From an uncultured Verrucomicrobiota bacterium (GTDB lineage Bacteria > Verrucomicrobiota > Verrucomicrobiia > Limisphaerales > UBA9464), in NCBI GenBank assembly GCA_903939515.1, contig CAJAHH010000135.1, positions 1 through 64,000 of the forward strand: a DNA stretch of 64,000 nt, given 5' to 3'. Below are positions 36,520 through 46,172 of this stretch, in pieces. Below the pieces are notes generated by a model. It was not told the DNA's origin and ran no database searches. It saw only the letters and a list, made by a program, of their open reading frames with translations. The position numbers were made by a program, and so were the translations under genes. The stretch's first letter is position 1. Every line of letters begins with the position of its first letter.

Positions 36520-37320
36520 ATGAGCACACTTGCGCGTTTCCTGCCTCTGGCCATCGCCACCGCAACCGCCTTCGCCGCTGGCGTCGGCTACGACAACACC
36601 CCGCAAATCCCGGGACAGAAGTGGAAGGTTCACGACAAAACCCGCCCCAACCCGCCCATCGTAGAACCGGGTGAGTCCTTCAGCCATCAGGCCCCGGCCC
36701 CGGCTGACGCCGTGGTCCTCTTTGACGGCAAAGACCTTTCGAAGTGGAAGGGCGGCAAAGACGGCAAGGCCCCCTGGAAGGTCGAGAACGGCTATTTCGA
36801 GGTCGTGAAGGGCACCGGCGACATCCAGACCCAAGAGAAGTTCAAGGACTTCCAACTCCATTTCGAATGGTCCGCCCCGAATCCCCCCAAGGGTGAAAGT
36901 CAGGGCCGCGGCAATTCCGGACTCTTCCTTCACGGCCTCTACGAGGTCCAGGTCCTCGACGTGTACAACAACAAGACCTACGCCGACGGTCAGGCCGGTG
37001 GTCTCTATGGCATGTGGCCCCCGCTGCATAACGCCATGAAGAAGCCCGGCCAGTGGAACACCTACGACGTGATCTTCGAAGGCCCGCTGTTTGATACCGA
37101 AGGGAAAGTGACCCGCAAGGCCTCCGTTACGGTCCTGCACAACGGCGTGGCACTGCATCACAAGCAGGAGTTCAACGGCCCCAGCGGCCACCAGAACACC
37201 CCGAAGTACTTCAAGTACGACGGTACCGGCCCCATCCGCCTCCAAGACCACGGAGATCCGGTCCGCTTCCGCAACATCTGGATCCGCCCGCTCGGCGAAT
37301 ACGATCAGCCGGAGAAGTGA
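36520..37320 (+). CDS. DUF1080 protein (3-keto-disaccharide hydrolase family), exported
   Basis: A 266-residue secreted protein with signal peptide MSTLARFLPLAIATATAFA. The DUF1080 jelly-roll starts at VVLFDGKDLSKWKGG, then WKVENGYFEVVKGTGDIQT, FQLHFEWSAP, GRGNSGLFLHGLYEVQVLD and RFRNIWIRPLG. Homologues hydrolyse 3-keto-glycosides produced by sugar 3-oxidation and are abundant in PVC and Bacteroidota. Gfo/Idh/MocA dehydrogenases often make the keto sugar; one such gene is in the window but about 35 kb away. ATG at 36520 is set by the signal peptide. A terminator follows. Confidence 0.9.
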   Translation: MSTLARFLPLAIATATAFAAGVGYDNTPQIPGQKWKVHDKTRPNPPIVEPGESFSHQAPAPADAVVLFDGKDLSKWKGGKDGKAPWKVENGYFEVVKGTGDIQTQEKFKDFQLHFEWSAPNPPKGESQGRGNSGLFLHGLYEVQVLDVYNNKTYADGQAGGLYGMWPPLHNAMKKPGQWNTYDVIFEGPLFDTEGKVTRKASVTVLHNGVALHHKQEFNGPSGHQNTPKYFKYDGTGPIRLQDHGDPVRFRNIWIRPLGEYDQPEK

Positions 37321-37350
37321 TCTAGGCGACCTAGTGTCTTAAATCGCACG

Positions 37351-37378
37351 AAAGCCCGGGCCACGGCCCGGGCTTTTT
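37351..37378 (+). terminator. Rho-independent terminator after the DUF1080 gene
   Basis: AAAGCCCGGGCC and GGCCCGGGCTTT (37351-37362 with 37365-37376) form a long stem with a tiny loop, followed by T-rich sequence to 37378. It lies 30 nt past the stop and would also serve the convergent fumarase gene. Confidence 0.92.
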
Positions 37379-37445
37379 GCGTCAACGACCTGCAGGAGGC
37401 TCTACGGCGAGGGCTCAGAGACTGCTGCGCGAGCCATTCAATGGG

Positions 37446-38324
37446 TCAATACAGCCAACGGCAGATCCCGGAGGCTTCATTGAGTTCCACGCCCTGACGG
37501 CGGAAGGCCCAGCACATGTAGCTGACGGTTACAAAATAGGAGGCCGGCACCCGGTTGGCTGCGGTGATCTTCACCCCCAGAAGCGTCGTCTTGCCCCCAA
37601 AGCCCATCGGGCCAATGCCCAATTCGTTGGCCGTCTTCAGCACATCCTGCTCCAGCGCATCCAGAGCGGGATCCGGATTACGGTCCTCCAGAGTACGTAG
37701 GAACTGGGTCTTGCTCATCGCATAGCCGGTCGATCGATCCCCCCCGATGCAAACCCCTAAAATGCCCGGACCACAGCCCTTGCCCTGCGCCTGCAACACG
37801 GCATCGAGGATGACCTTGCGGCACCCGTCGAGATCCCGGCTGGCATGGAGCTTCTCGAGCGGCAGCGAATACTGAGCACCCACATTCTCACAACCGCCCC
37901 CCTTGAGCATGAGACGCACCTGAACCTCGGACGAACGATGCTGATGGAAATGAACCGACGGAGATCCAGGCCCGACGTTGGTGCCATCATTCTTACCCGT
38001 CACCGAGTCCACCGAGTTCTGCCGCAAGTAACCCTTGCGGGTCGCCGACGTCACTGCCTCCCGAGCTGTTTCCTCAAAGGTGATTTGATCGAAGCCGACG
38101 GGACAGTCCACGTAGAAGAGCACGCTGCCGGTGTCCTGGCAGAGCGGCTGGGACTTCCGCTTCGCCAGCTCGATGTTTTGCTCGATAATCTTCAGAGCAC
38201 TCTCGGCGATGGTCCCCTTTTTCTCGGACTCCAGAGAACGGACCAACGCCGCATTCACATCATCGGGAATCTCGGCAGACGAGCGGCGGATCAATTCAAC
38301 CAGCGAATCAAGCAACGCGGACAT
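37446..38324 (-). CDS. Class I fumarate hydratase, alpha (catalytic Fe-S) subunit
   Basis: A 292-residue protein corresponding to the N-terminal half of class I fumarases and to TtdA. The [4Fe-4S] cysteines are in PLCQDTG, KGGGCENVGAQYS and LGVCIGGDRS. The body contains SPSVHFHQHRSSEVQVRLMLKGG, GFGGKTTLLGVKI. It catalyses fumarate to malate together with a separate beta subunit; the beta gene is not next to it, which is unusual since the halves are commonly adjacent. Tartrate dehydratase alpha is a less likely alternative. Confidence 0.88.
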   Translation of the reverse strand: MSALLDSLVELIRRSSAEIPDDVNAALVRSLESEKKGTIAESALKIIEQNIELAKRKSQPLCQDTGSVLFYVDCPVGFDQITFEETAREAVTSATRKGYLRQNSVDSVTGKNDGTNVGPGSPSVHFHQHRSSEVQVRLMLKGGGCENVGAQYSLPLEKLHASRDLDGCRKVILDAVLQAQGKGCGPGILGVCIGGDRSTGYAMSKTQFLRTLEDRNPDPALDALEQDVLKTANELGIGPMGFGGKTTLLGVKITAANRVPASYFVTVSYMCWAFRRQGVELNEASGICRWLY

Positions 38325-38703
38325 GGCAGAGCAAACTAGGGAGACCTCCCACCCACGTCAACGCAACCGGGAAGCGGTCCGGGCAGTTCACCAACCACCG
38401 CCCCGGATCCCAAATTCCCATTCCCCATCAGCCCGTCCCCAAAAAAACACCTACACACCTACCACACACCGGCTCCGCGGGACTGGACCGCAGCGAGCAT
38501 TGGATCGCAGCACACCAATCTCCATCGCGCGTCAGCGCGAAAGCCCTCACCTCCCGAACGATCCCTGCGAGCGAAGGCCCAGTCCCGCGGAGCCCCCAAG
38601 ACGCCCACCCAATCACTATCAACCGATCCCCATCCGCACAGGAGAAGCTCTGCAAACCGCAGTTGGTCAACCGAATCGATCCTGCATAAGGTTGCCGAGT
38701 CCG
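38325..38703. other. Intergenic region with structured inverted repeat upstream of the LptF/G gene
   Basis: About 380 nt between the divergent fumarase gene and the lptF/G gene. It carries the long-range inverted repeat at 38471-38594. The open plus frame through it has a Pro/Arg-rich, non-protein-like composition and is not called. Confidence 0.5.
38471..38594. repeat. Inverted repeat with internal hairpin
   Basis: GGCTCCGCGGGACTG (38471-38485) is perfectly repeated inverted at 38580-38594. Inside, TCGCGC (38525-38530) pairs with GCGCGA (38535-38540). The 124-nt unit could fold as a stem with an apical hairpin. Confidence 0.6.
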
Positions 38704-40140
38704 ATGCGCCTCCTCGACCGTTATCTGCTCCGGGAACTCCTGCTGCCACTGGGCGTCTGCCTCAGTGGCTTCACGCTGTTCTGGATCGCCTTCGACCTTT
38801 TGGGTGATATGACCCGGTTCCAAAAGGCCGGACTAAGCCTGGTCGGAGTGCTGGAGTTCTATGTCTGGGGTCTGCCCGAACTACTGAACACCACCCTTCC
38901 CATCGCGCTACTGCTGTCGCTGCTCTACACCCTGACCAACCACGCGCGTCATCACGAATTGACAGCGATCCGGGCGGCCGGAATCAGCTTGTGGCGAACC
39001 ATCGTCCCCTACATCACGGTGGGGTTACTCCTCTCGCTCGCCCTGTATTGGAGCGGAGAGAACCTCATTCCCCAGGCCAAACATCGGCAGGAAAATCTCA
39101 TGTTGGGCAAGTCCGCCAACGAGAAGCCTTCGGAAGCCTGGCGTTCGCAGTTCCACTTTGAGAATCAGACCGACCGCCGCTCTTGGAGCATCAGTCGTTT
39201 CCTGCCTGCCACCGGCGACATGGTCGGAATCCGTCTGTTGATGCCACTAGGAACCGGAGCCCATCGCGAAGTACGAATTCCTGCAGCCCTGTGGACGAAC
39301 GGCGCCTGGAACTACTCGACGGCCAGCGAACGTCTGTGGCGCAGCACCGAGGACACCGATCCCGCCGTTCGCGAAACCCGCTTCACACCAATCCCCACCC
39401 TGCCCGGCACCAACCAATGGCTGGCTTGGCCCGGTTCGCTGCAGACCTTCACCAACGGGGTGATCACAACCAACATCGTCTTCCACGACCCGACCACCCA
39501 AATCAACTGGTCGGCCACCTCGTTTGATACCCGAAGCGGTGAGCTCATCGGTTTAGTGATCCAAGAACCCATTCGCCCGGGCGCCCAACGCCAATTCCTC
39601 GCTGATGGTGCGGCGTGGACAGGCTCGACCTGGCGCTTTACCAACGGCAACGAGTACGTCTTCAGAAATCATCAAGACCGCGAGCCCCTCTGGCTCCCCG
39701 GGGTGGAATTCCTCAAAGAACTCACTGAGACCCCGGACATTATCCGCAGCGAATTGCGCATCGCCGATTTCAACCGGGCCAAAGCGATGCAGCGGCCTCA
39801 ATTGACGCTGCAGGAAATTGTCGATTACCAACAACTGCACCCGGTGCTTAAGCCCGACCTGAAGGCGTGGCTCGACACTCAGTTCCACGCACGATTGGCA
39901 GCACCCTGGACTTGCCTGGTGGTGGTGATTATCGCCGTGCCCTTCGCGGCTCCTTCCGGGCGCAGAAATTTGTTCTTCGGGGTCGCCGGCAGCATTGGCT
40001 TGGCCTTCATCTTCTTCGTGGTCCAGCGCGTCGGATTCGCCATGGGTCAGAATGGGATCGTTCCGGCTTGGCTCGGCGCCTGGTTACCCAATCTCGTGTT
40101 CAGCGTCACCGGCCTGATTCTCACAGCGAGGGTCCGGTAA
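38704..40140 (+). CDS. LptF/LptG-family lipopolysaccharide export permease
   Basis: A 478-residue inner-membrane protein of the YjgP/YjgQ family, which with LptB extracts LPS from the inner membrane. The opening MRLLDRYLLRELLLPLGVCL is typical, followed by two N-terminal helices (VYWGLPELLNTTLPIALLLSLLYTL region), a large periplasmic domain of about 250 residues, and C-terminal helices (WTCLVVVIIAVPFAA, SIGLAFIFFVVQRVGFAMG). Only one member is found here; whether it is F or G cannot be said. ATG at 38704 is set by the conserved start. A histidine kinase gene begins 4 nt after its stop. Confidence 0.9.
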   Translation: MRLLDRYLLRELLLPLGVCLSGFTLFWIAFDLLGDMTRFQKAGLSLVGVLEFYVWGLPELLNTTLPIALLLSLLYTLTNHARHHELTAIRAAGISLWRTIVPYITVGLLLSLALYWSGENLIPQAKHRQENLMLGKSANEKPSEAWRSQFHFENQTDRRSWSISRFLPATGDMVGIRLLMPLGTGAHREVRIPAALWTNGAWNYSTASERLWRSTEDTDPAVRETRFTPIPTLPGTNQWLAWPGSLQTFTNGVITTNIVFHDPTTQINWSATSFDTRSGELIGLVIQEPIRPGAQRQFLADGAAWTGSTWRFTNGNEYVFRNHQDREPLWLPGVEFLKELTETPDIIRSELRIADFNRAKAMQRPQLTLQEIVDYQQLHPVLKPDLKAWLDTQFHARLAAPWTCLVVVIIAVPFAAPSGRRNLFFGVAGSIGLAFIFFVVQRVGFAMGQNGIVPAWLGAWLPNLVFSVTGLILTARVR

Positions 40141-40144
40141 CATC

Positions 40145-41890
40145 ATGAATCCTGTGATTGAGCCCAACTCCACCCTCGACCTCCAGGCCCGCCTCTCTCG
40201 CTTGGAGTCGCTCCACCGGACCGTGCAGCGAGTGTACTCAACCCTCGATCTGCGAGAGTCACTGCAAATCCTGCTCGATGAAGTGGTCCGCCTGATGGAA
40301 AGCAACTCGGGTTCAATCTGCCTGATTAATCCGACCAGTGGCTTCCTCGAAATCGAGGCCACCAGCGGCCTCCCCGGACACGCCAACCAATTCCGACTCC
40401 GCTTGGGCGAGGGCATCACCGGCGAGGTGGCCCGATCCGGGCGCACGCTGCGCATCGACGATGTTTCGAAGGAACGCCGGTACGTCCCCTTGCGGGACGG
40501 GGTGAGTTCAGAATTGGCCGTACCTTTGCGCGTCGGCGGAGAGGTACGCGGAGTGATTAATGTCGATTCTGACCGGCTCAACGCCTTCTCCCTAGAACAA
40601 CAGACCCTTCTAGAAGAACTCGCATCACTGGCCTCTCCAGCCATCCGCAACACCTGGTTGTACGAGTCGGCACGCCAGCGGGCCGGGTTGCTAGAATCCC
40701 TCCTGAAGGTGGGCCAACTCATCAACTCCACCCTCTCGGTCGACGACGCCCTCACCGTCATCACCCGCGAGGCCCGAGTCCTGATGCGGGCCAAGATGTG
40801 TTCACTAATGATGGTAGACCCCTCGGGCGAATGGCTCGACCTCCGAGCCCATGATGGAGCGGGCAAGGCCTACGCCTCCAAACCGCGGGTGAGTCTGGCC
40901 GAAAGTGTGGTAGGCATCGTCGCTCGGCGGCGCAAACCGCTTCAGGTCGAAAACGTACAGGTGTCGGGTTGCTACCAGAATGTTAGCATAGCCCGACACG
41001 AAGGACTGGTCTCACTCCTGAGCGTTCCCCTGCTCTTCTCGGGAAAGGCCATCGGTACCCTAAACATTTACTCGGGCGAGCCTCATCTCTTCTCGGACGA
41101 AGAAGTCCGCACTCTTTCGACCTATGCCGAACTGTCGGCCTTGGCTCTCGAAAAAGCCCGCCTCTACGACCGCATCGTCTCCGTCGAAGAGGCCCTCCGC
41201 CAGAGCGAACGCCTCAGTGCCCTGGGACTCTTGGCTGCCGAAATTGCCCATGAGATCCGCAATCCACTGACTGTGATGAAGATGCTTCACCACTCGCTCG
41301 ACCTGCACTTCGGTCCTGGTGATCCCCGCCAAACCGATGTCCGCATCATGGGCGAGAAGATGGATCACCTCAACCGCATCGTGGACCGAGTCTTGGACTT
41401 CGCCCGTGGCGCCGAACCCCATTTCGAAGAGGTCAACGTGAACCAGGTCCTGGACGACTTGCTCATGCTGACCCGGGTCAAACTCCGTTCGGCCGGCATC
41501 GAGCTATTCCGAGAACTGGATTCAGACCTACCGGTGTTGATGGCTGACGCCACTCAATTGGAACAGGCGTTCCTAAATCTCACCCTCAATGCCGTCGAAG
41601 CCATGCCCGAGGGAGGCCGCTTGAGCATTCGATCCCGGGCTCTACCGCTTCTCCGGAAGGGGCCGGCAACCCATGTGTTAGTTCGGTTTCGAGACAGCGG
41701 CATCGGCATGACTCGGGAGCAGGCTCAGAATGCTTTTTCATCCTTGTTGCAAACCTCCAAACCGCGCGGCAACGGCCTGGGCATGGCGATTGTCGCCCGC
41801 GTAGTCGAGACCCACCGCGGTCAGGCCCGTGTCCGTTCTAGCCCCGGCCGTGGCACAACCATCAGCCTGGTGTTCCCCGTTTCCCGCTGA
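40145..41890 (+). CDS. GAF-domain sensor histidine kinase
   Basis: A 581-residue soluble-looking histidine kinase. Two GAF sensor domains (about residues 15-165 and 185-330), each with a repeated layout: LRLGEGITGEVARSGRTLRIDDVS, SELAVPLRVGGEVRGVINVDS, then VSLAESVVGIVARRRKPLQVENV and LLSVPLLFSGKAIGTLNIYS. HisKA at about 355-425 has the phospho-acceptor histidine in AAEIAHEIRNPLT. The HATPase domain follows (N box LNLTLNAVEAMPEGG, G1 FRDSGIGM, G2 RGNGLGMAIV). No membrane helices, and no response regulator next to it. It directly follows the lptF/G gene and is probably co-transcribed. Confidence 0.94.
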   Translation: MNPVIEPNSTLDLQARLSRLESLHRTVQRVYSTLDLRESLQILLDEVVRLMESNSGSICLINPTSGFLEIEATSGLPGHANQFRLRLGEGITGEVARSGRTLRIDDVSKERRYVPLRDGVSSELAVPLRVGGEVRGVINVDSDRLNAFSLEQQTLLEELASLASPAIRNTWLYESARQRAGLLESLLKVGQLINSTLSVDDALTVITREARVLMRAKMCSLMMVDPSGEWLDLRAHDGAGKAYASKPRVSLAESVVGIVARRRKPLQVENVQVSGCYQNVSIARHEGLVSLLSVPLLFSGKAIGTLNIYSGEPHLFSDEEVRTLSTYAELSALALEKARLYDRIVSVEEALRQSERLSALGLLAAEIAHEIRNPLTVMKMLHHSLDLHFGPGDPRQTDVRIMGEKMDHLNRIVDRVLDFARGAEPHFEEVNVNQVLDDLLMLTRVKLRSAGIELFRELDSDLPVLMADATQLEQAFLNLTLNAVEAMPEGGRLSIRSRALPLLRKGPATHVLVRFRDSGIGMTREQAQNAFSSLLQTSKPRGNGLGMAIVARVVETHRGQARVRSSPGRGTTISLVFPVSR

Positions 41891-41914
41891 GGATTCCCCG
41901 TGCGGCAGAGGACC

Positions 41915-41983
41915 GCTCGGAGATCGATCCCCTCTACCTCGGAGGCTCATCGGGCTATATCCGAAGAGTCCTCCGACAAACTC
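41915..41983 (+). repeat. Dispersed intergenic repeat, copy B
   Basis: A 69-nt diverged copy of 10900-10964, starting 24 nt after the histidine kinase stop. It contains a hairpin TCGGAGG (41939-41945) with CCTCCGA (41970-41976) that copy A keeps only in part. Confidence 0.65.
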
Positions 41984-41989
41984 AGCCCT

Positions 41990-43498
41990 TCAAATCGGCT
42001 TGCTGAACAGGCTACCGATGGGTTTTCCGACACCGTCCCGAGTCACGTAGAACGGACGCTTTTCAATCTCATAGGAAAGCTTGGGCGAAACTCCCATCGC
42101 TCGGTACAGCGTGGCGTGCAAATCCTCAATGCCAACGCGGTCCTTGATCGTCTTGCAGGGTCGCTCGTCGGCGGTCACACCATGGAGGTGCCCACGCTTC
42201 ATGCCGCCGCCAAAGAGCACCACGCTGCCTGCATCGGTGAAGTGCCGGTGCATGCCGTAATTGACGGGTGAATCTATGCGCTGGGGCACCGGTACCTGAT
42301 CTTGGATGGGTTTGTCGGGCTTGCCCTCCTGCATCATGTCGCGACTGAACTCGCTGGCCACCACTACCAACGTCCGGTCGAGCATGCCGCGCTCCTCCAG
42401 ATCGAGCACCAATTGCGAAATGGCGCCATCGATGGCCATCTTCATATGGACGAGCTTTTCATGCCCCCGTTCGTGGGTGTCCCAATTAAGGAACGGAATG
42501 TACTCGGTCGTGACTTCGATATATCGGGCTCCTGCCTCAGCCAAACGCCGAGCCAACAAACAGCCCAAACCAAAGCGCTGAAGATTGGCCTTCTCATAAA
42601 CGCCCTCGCGATTCATGTCGCCACCTAGCCGCCGACTAAAATCCCAACCGCCCGGTGCATATTTCGCGATGGTCTCGGGCGACTCTAACGTGAGATCGAA
42701 GGCCTTGGCCGAGGGGGAAGCCAGCAGGCGATGCGCATTGTCGATGGATCGCAACAGCGACTCCTTCTGGTATCCACTGCCCAATTGCCCCACCGGCGAG
42801 GCCTCCAACAAACGTCGATAAAACCGGTCCCGGTTCTCGAAACGCGAGGGGCTCATGCCTTGCGACGGCGTGACCACATCCTTGGCCGCATCGGGGAACG
42901 GCACGTTAAAGGGACCAAACTCACTGCCCAAAAACCCGGCCGAGGTGAAGGCCTTGAGTTCTTCACCCTCACCAACATCCAGGCGCTGGCCGATGTTAAT
43001 GAAAGCCGGCACTGCGGCGTTCTTTGGGCCAAGGGTACGGGACATCACCGCCCCGATGTGCGGACATGCGACCGACTGCGGTGGCGCGTAGCCGGTATGC
43101 CAGTGAAACTGATGCCGCGAGTGGAGGATGAATCCCAGATCGCCGGCCGTATAAGTCCGGATGAGGGTGCCGCGATCCATCACCTTAGCCACCTTCTCCA
43201 ACCCCTCACTCAGGCGAATACCATCCACCGCTGTCGGGATTGACGGGAAGGTCGAGAGCACCGTGTTGGGGTTCATCCCCTTCTCGTACGGCGTGCAGCG
43301 CTTCGGATCAAAGGTCTCGGTGGAGGCCATGCCGCCGCCCATCCACAGCACGATGATCGTATCGGCCGTGGCTGGGGGCCTCAGGGCCTCGCCTTCGGCG
43401 GCGGCCAGAGACTTGGGATACCCAGCACCCAGGGCTCCAAGGGTTGCAGCGCTGAGTCCCTTGACGAATTCGCGGCGTGTGAAATCGGGAGTCTTCAT
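41990..43498 (-). CDS. DUF1501 protein, Tat-exported
   Basis: A 502-residue protein of the DUF1501 family, related to the sulfatase/alkaline phosphatase superfamily. A twin-arginine signal (TRREFVKGLSAATLGALGAG) exports it folded. Family sequence includes DTIIVLWMGGGMASTETFDPKR, ILHSRHQFHWHTGYAPPQSV, CPHIGAVMSRTLG, NWDTHERGHEKL and VVVASEFSRD. In planctomycetes and verrucomicrobia it is nearly always paired with a PSCyt1/DUF1549/DUF1553 gene, which lies directly upstream here (48 nt). Function is not established. ATG at 43498 is set by the Tat motif. Confidence 0.92.
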   Translation of the reverse strand: MKTPDFTRREFVKGLSAATLGALGAGYPKSLAAAEGEALRPPATADTIIVLWMGGGMASTETFDPKRCTPYEKGMNPNTVLSTFPSIPTAVDGIRLSEGLEKVAKVMDRGTLIRTYTAGDLGFILHSRHQFHWHTGYAPPQSVACPHIGAVMSRTLGPKNAAVPAFINIGQRLDVGEGEELKAFTSAGFLGSEFGPFNVPFPDAAKDVVTPSQGMSPSRFENRDRFYRRLLEASPVGQLGSGYQKESLLRSIDNAHRLLASPSAKAFDLTLESPETIAKYAPGGWDFSRRLGGDMNREGVYEKANLQRFGLGCLLARRLAEAGARYIEVTTEYIPFLNWDTHERGHEKLVHMKMAIDGAISQLVLDLEERGMLDRTLVVVASEFSRDMMQEGKPDKPIQDQVPVPQRIDSPVNYGMHRHFTDAGSVVLFGGGMKRGHLHGVTADERPCKTIKDRVGIEDLHATLYRAMGVSPKLSYEIEKRPFYVTRDGVGKPIGSLFSKPI

Positions 43499-43545
43499 GA
43501 GAAAGGTGTTCGGCGATGAATCGATCGAAGATGTCTGGGTCGCGG

Positions 43546-46053
43546 TCAATACGTCAGCTGGAATTCAGGCAGCAAGGCAAGACTCCACAAGAGGTCTTCA
43601 ACGCCATCCGAATGAGACTTTTCCCCCACCAACTCCAAGGTTAGAGCCAACTCCTGGCGGGTCGGCGGCCGAGACAACCCCTGCTGAAAAACCCGCTGAG
43701 CCAACGCACGTCCATCGGGATGGGTGACCGCCAATTTCTCGGACCCCCGCTTGAGGAGTTTGGCTAGGCTTTCGCCATTGGTCAGTTCCAGCGCTTGGAT
43801 CGTTGTAGCCATGGACTGGCGTGTGGTGGTGACTTGCTCGCGATTAGGACGTCCCAAAGCCAAGGCCAGCGGATCGGCCGGAATCAACGAAGCCCGCACC
43901 GATCCATAGACCTGACGGCCAGAAACAGTCTGCGCCAGAGTGGACTCAATATTCCATGGAGACATTGACGGCACTCCAAGAATGTCGGCCGCGACCCAAC
44001 GTTCCGTGGATGAAGTCTGCCAGTCGCCTGAAGGATTCTTTTTAACCCGCCACGATGCGTCGGACCCGAAGTCGAGGAACGCCTCGGCAGAAGACCCGGC
44101 TTCCTTCTTCGATCTGAGCTCTGTCTGACGCACTCGAACGTACACCAGCAGGCCCGCGGGATTAATCGCGTCACCGCCATTGACCGCTTCGATCGCCAGA
44201 ATGTTGGTACCCACACGCAGCAGACCGCGCACATCATACACGCTGGACTGCATCCAATCGGAAGACTCGGTGCCTCGCACCTTCTTGCCATTCAAGAACA
44301 CCTTGGCCGAGTTGTCGGCATGAACAAACACTGTGGCCTCGCTCGGAAGGGCTGACACCACCCAATCCTTGCGGAAGGCATTGGTCTCCGGTGGCACACC
44401 GGTGGTTCCGGCATGGGCATCGCTCCAAATCCAAAAAGCGTTCCCGCGCAACTTCTTCGAAGAGCCGGGTTCCGCGAGCAAACGATCTAAATCGCCCGAA
44501 GGTTTTTCAGCCCAGATCCCGGTGATGGAGCTCAAGGCATCACGGAATTGCTCAGCCGTCAGGCGGCGAATGGCCGGCCCCTTGAAGGTGTACTCGGCCT
44601 CGGGTTTTTCGGGAATATTGAGCGACGGGAACTGATAAGCCCGTGAGCTGAGAATGAGTTCCAACGTGCGCTTGAGGTCCCATTGATGAGCCACCAAGTC
44701 TTCGGCCAACCAATCCAGCAAGTCGGGGTCCCAGGCCGTGTTTTGCATCACGTCCAGCGGCTCCACCAGACCACGCCCCAGCAACCGAGCCCACAGGCGG
44801 TTAACAATGGTGCGGGACAATCGGCCATTCTCACGCTGCGTGATCAAGCGGGCCAATTGCTCCAGCCGGTTGGTCTTCGGAGCCTTGGGATCCACCGATC
44901 CCAGTTCGGGAAAGAGAAACTTCAGCGGAGCCACCTTCCCAGTGGGTTTGTCGCACAGGACCATTTCGAGAGCGCCATCGGCATAGATGCCGGCCAATCC
45001 GTAGGCGTCGCTGAGTTGCCAGTCATCGATGAACGAATCATGGCAAGAGGCGCACTTGAGGTTCACTCCCATGAACACCTGTCCAATGTTCTGGGCGGCC
45101 TGAAGCGGTGGCGTCATGGACGCATTGACCGTGCCCCGCCAGACAATGCCCTTGGTGAAGCCTTCGCTCCCGTTCACCGGATTGACCAACTCCCGGACGA
45201 ACTGGTCGTACGGCTTGTTGTCGAGCAAGGCTTGATAAAGCCAGGGACTGATTTGTTTGCGACCACCATCGATGTACCCGGTTCCCGCATAGTCATTGCG
45301 AAGAAGATCGTTCCAGAAGCTCAGCCAGTGCTGGGCGTAGCGAGGTTTGTCATCAAGCAACTGCCGGACATAGGTCGCCCGCTTGTCCTTGCGGCGGTCT
45401 TTGAGAAACGCCTCCTGCACCTCCGGAGTCGGCAAGAGTCCGGTGATGTCCAACGAAACGCGTCGCAGGAACATCCGATCATCGACGGTCTTCGGCACCG
45501 CAAGACCGTGCCGCGAAAAATACGACTCAATAAACCGATCCACCGGATGGGCTGCCCGTCCGGCCGGCAGTTCGGGGCGACGGGGCTTGAGGTTATTGGC
45601 CGGTGGCTGGGCGAAGGAAACCTGGAGATCCCATTTTAGTCCCTGATCGACCCATGCGCGCAGAATCCCCACCTGTTCGGAGGTCAATTTGGACCCCTTC
45701 TTGGGCATAGCAGAATCCGGATCGGTTCCGGCCACGAGATGAATGAAATAGCTGTGTGCGCTATTGCCCACGACCACCGCCGGTCCTGACTCACCGGGCT
45801 GGAGAAAGGTTTCGCGCGTGTCGATTTTCCAATCGCCGTTGGCCTTACCGCGACCGTGGCATTTGACGCAACTGGCTTCCAAAATGGGTTGAACATCCTT
45901 GCGGAAATCCACAGCTCGGCCGGCGGCCGGCGGCAGTTTCTGGATGGCCTCGAGAGTGGGTGCGGCGGCAGACACAGCCATCCACTGGCCCAGGCTCAAC
46001 AGGCCCAGGAACCAACGGAAAGCCACTGCGTAAAACGGACCGGTGGAATGCAC
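43546..46053 (-). CDS. PSCyt1/DUF1549/DUF1553 cytochrome-like protein
   Basis: An about 835-residue exported protein of the planctomycete-type cytochrome family. The N-terminal domain has the heme motif CVKCHG (CxxCH) with the PSCyt1 sequence DFRKDVQPILEASCVKCHG. DUF1549 follows (VDRFIESYFSRHGLAVP, RRVSLDITGLLPTPEVQ), then DUF1553 (RTIVNRLWARLLGRGLVEP, QFRDALSSITGIW), interrupted by an insertion with WVVSALPSEATVFVHADNSAKVFLNGKKV, which resembles a carbohydrate-binding jelly-roll. It forms an operon with the DUF1501 gene. I chose GTG 46053 since the hydrophobic export segment starts there; the frame opens at 46128. Confidence 0.9.
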   Translation of the reverse strand: MHSTGPFYAVAFRWFLGLLSLGQWMAVSAAAPTLEAIQKLPPAAGRAVDFRKDVQPILEASCVKCHGRGKANGDWKIDTRETFLQPGESGPAVVVGNSAHSYFIHLVAGTDPDSAMPKKGSKLTSEQVGILRAWVDQGLKWDLQVSFAQPPANNLKPRRPELPAGRAAHPVDRFIESYFSRHGLAVPKTVDDRMFLRRVSLDITGLLPTPEVQEAFLKDRRKDKRATYVRQLLDDKPRYAQHWLSFWNDLLRNDYAGTGYIDGGRKQISPWLYQALLDNKPYDQFVRELVNPVNGSEGFTKGIVWRGTVNASMTPPLQAAQNIGQVFMGVNLKCASCHDSFIDDWQLSDAYGLAGIYADGALEMVLCDKPTGKVAPLKFLFPELGSVDPKAPKTNRLEQLARLITQRENGRLSRTIVNRLWARLLGRGLVEPLDVMQNTAWDPDLLDWLAEDLVAHQWDLKRTLELILSSRAYQFPSLNIPEKPEAEYTFKGPAIRRLTAEQFRDALSSITGIWAEKPSGDLDRLLAEPGSSKKLRGNAFWIWSDAHAGTTGVPPETNAFRKDWVVSALPSEATVFVHADNSAKVFLNGKKVRGTESSDWMQSSVYDVRGLLRVGTNILAIEAVNGGDAINPAGLLVYVRVRQTELRSKKEAGSSAEAFLDFGSDASWRVKKNPSGDWQTSSTERWVAADILGVPSMSPWNIESTLAQTVSGRQVYGSVRASLIPADPLALALGRPNREQVTTTRQSMATTIQALELTNGESLAKLLKRGSEKLAVTHPDGRALAQRVFQQGLSRPPTRQELALTLELVGEKSHSDGVEDLLWSLALLPEFQLTY

Positions 46054-46172
46054 GCTAGAGACTATCCGCGCGAGGTTGGGATTCGGCAAGTCCTTCGGGT
46101 AAAATGGGCGACTGGGATCCTGGCCCACAGCCGCGATGGCACGCCCCAGTTACCCACCAAAAAACGCTTGGG

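Noticed and set aside
38131-38703. An N-terminal extension of 191 codons in front of the lptF/G start
   Set aside because: Overlaps the fumarase gene on the other strand and is Pro/Arg-rich; the LptF/G family starts at MRLLDRYLLREL (38704).
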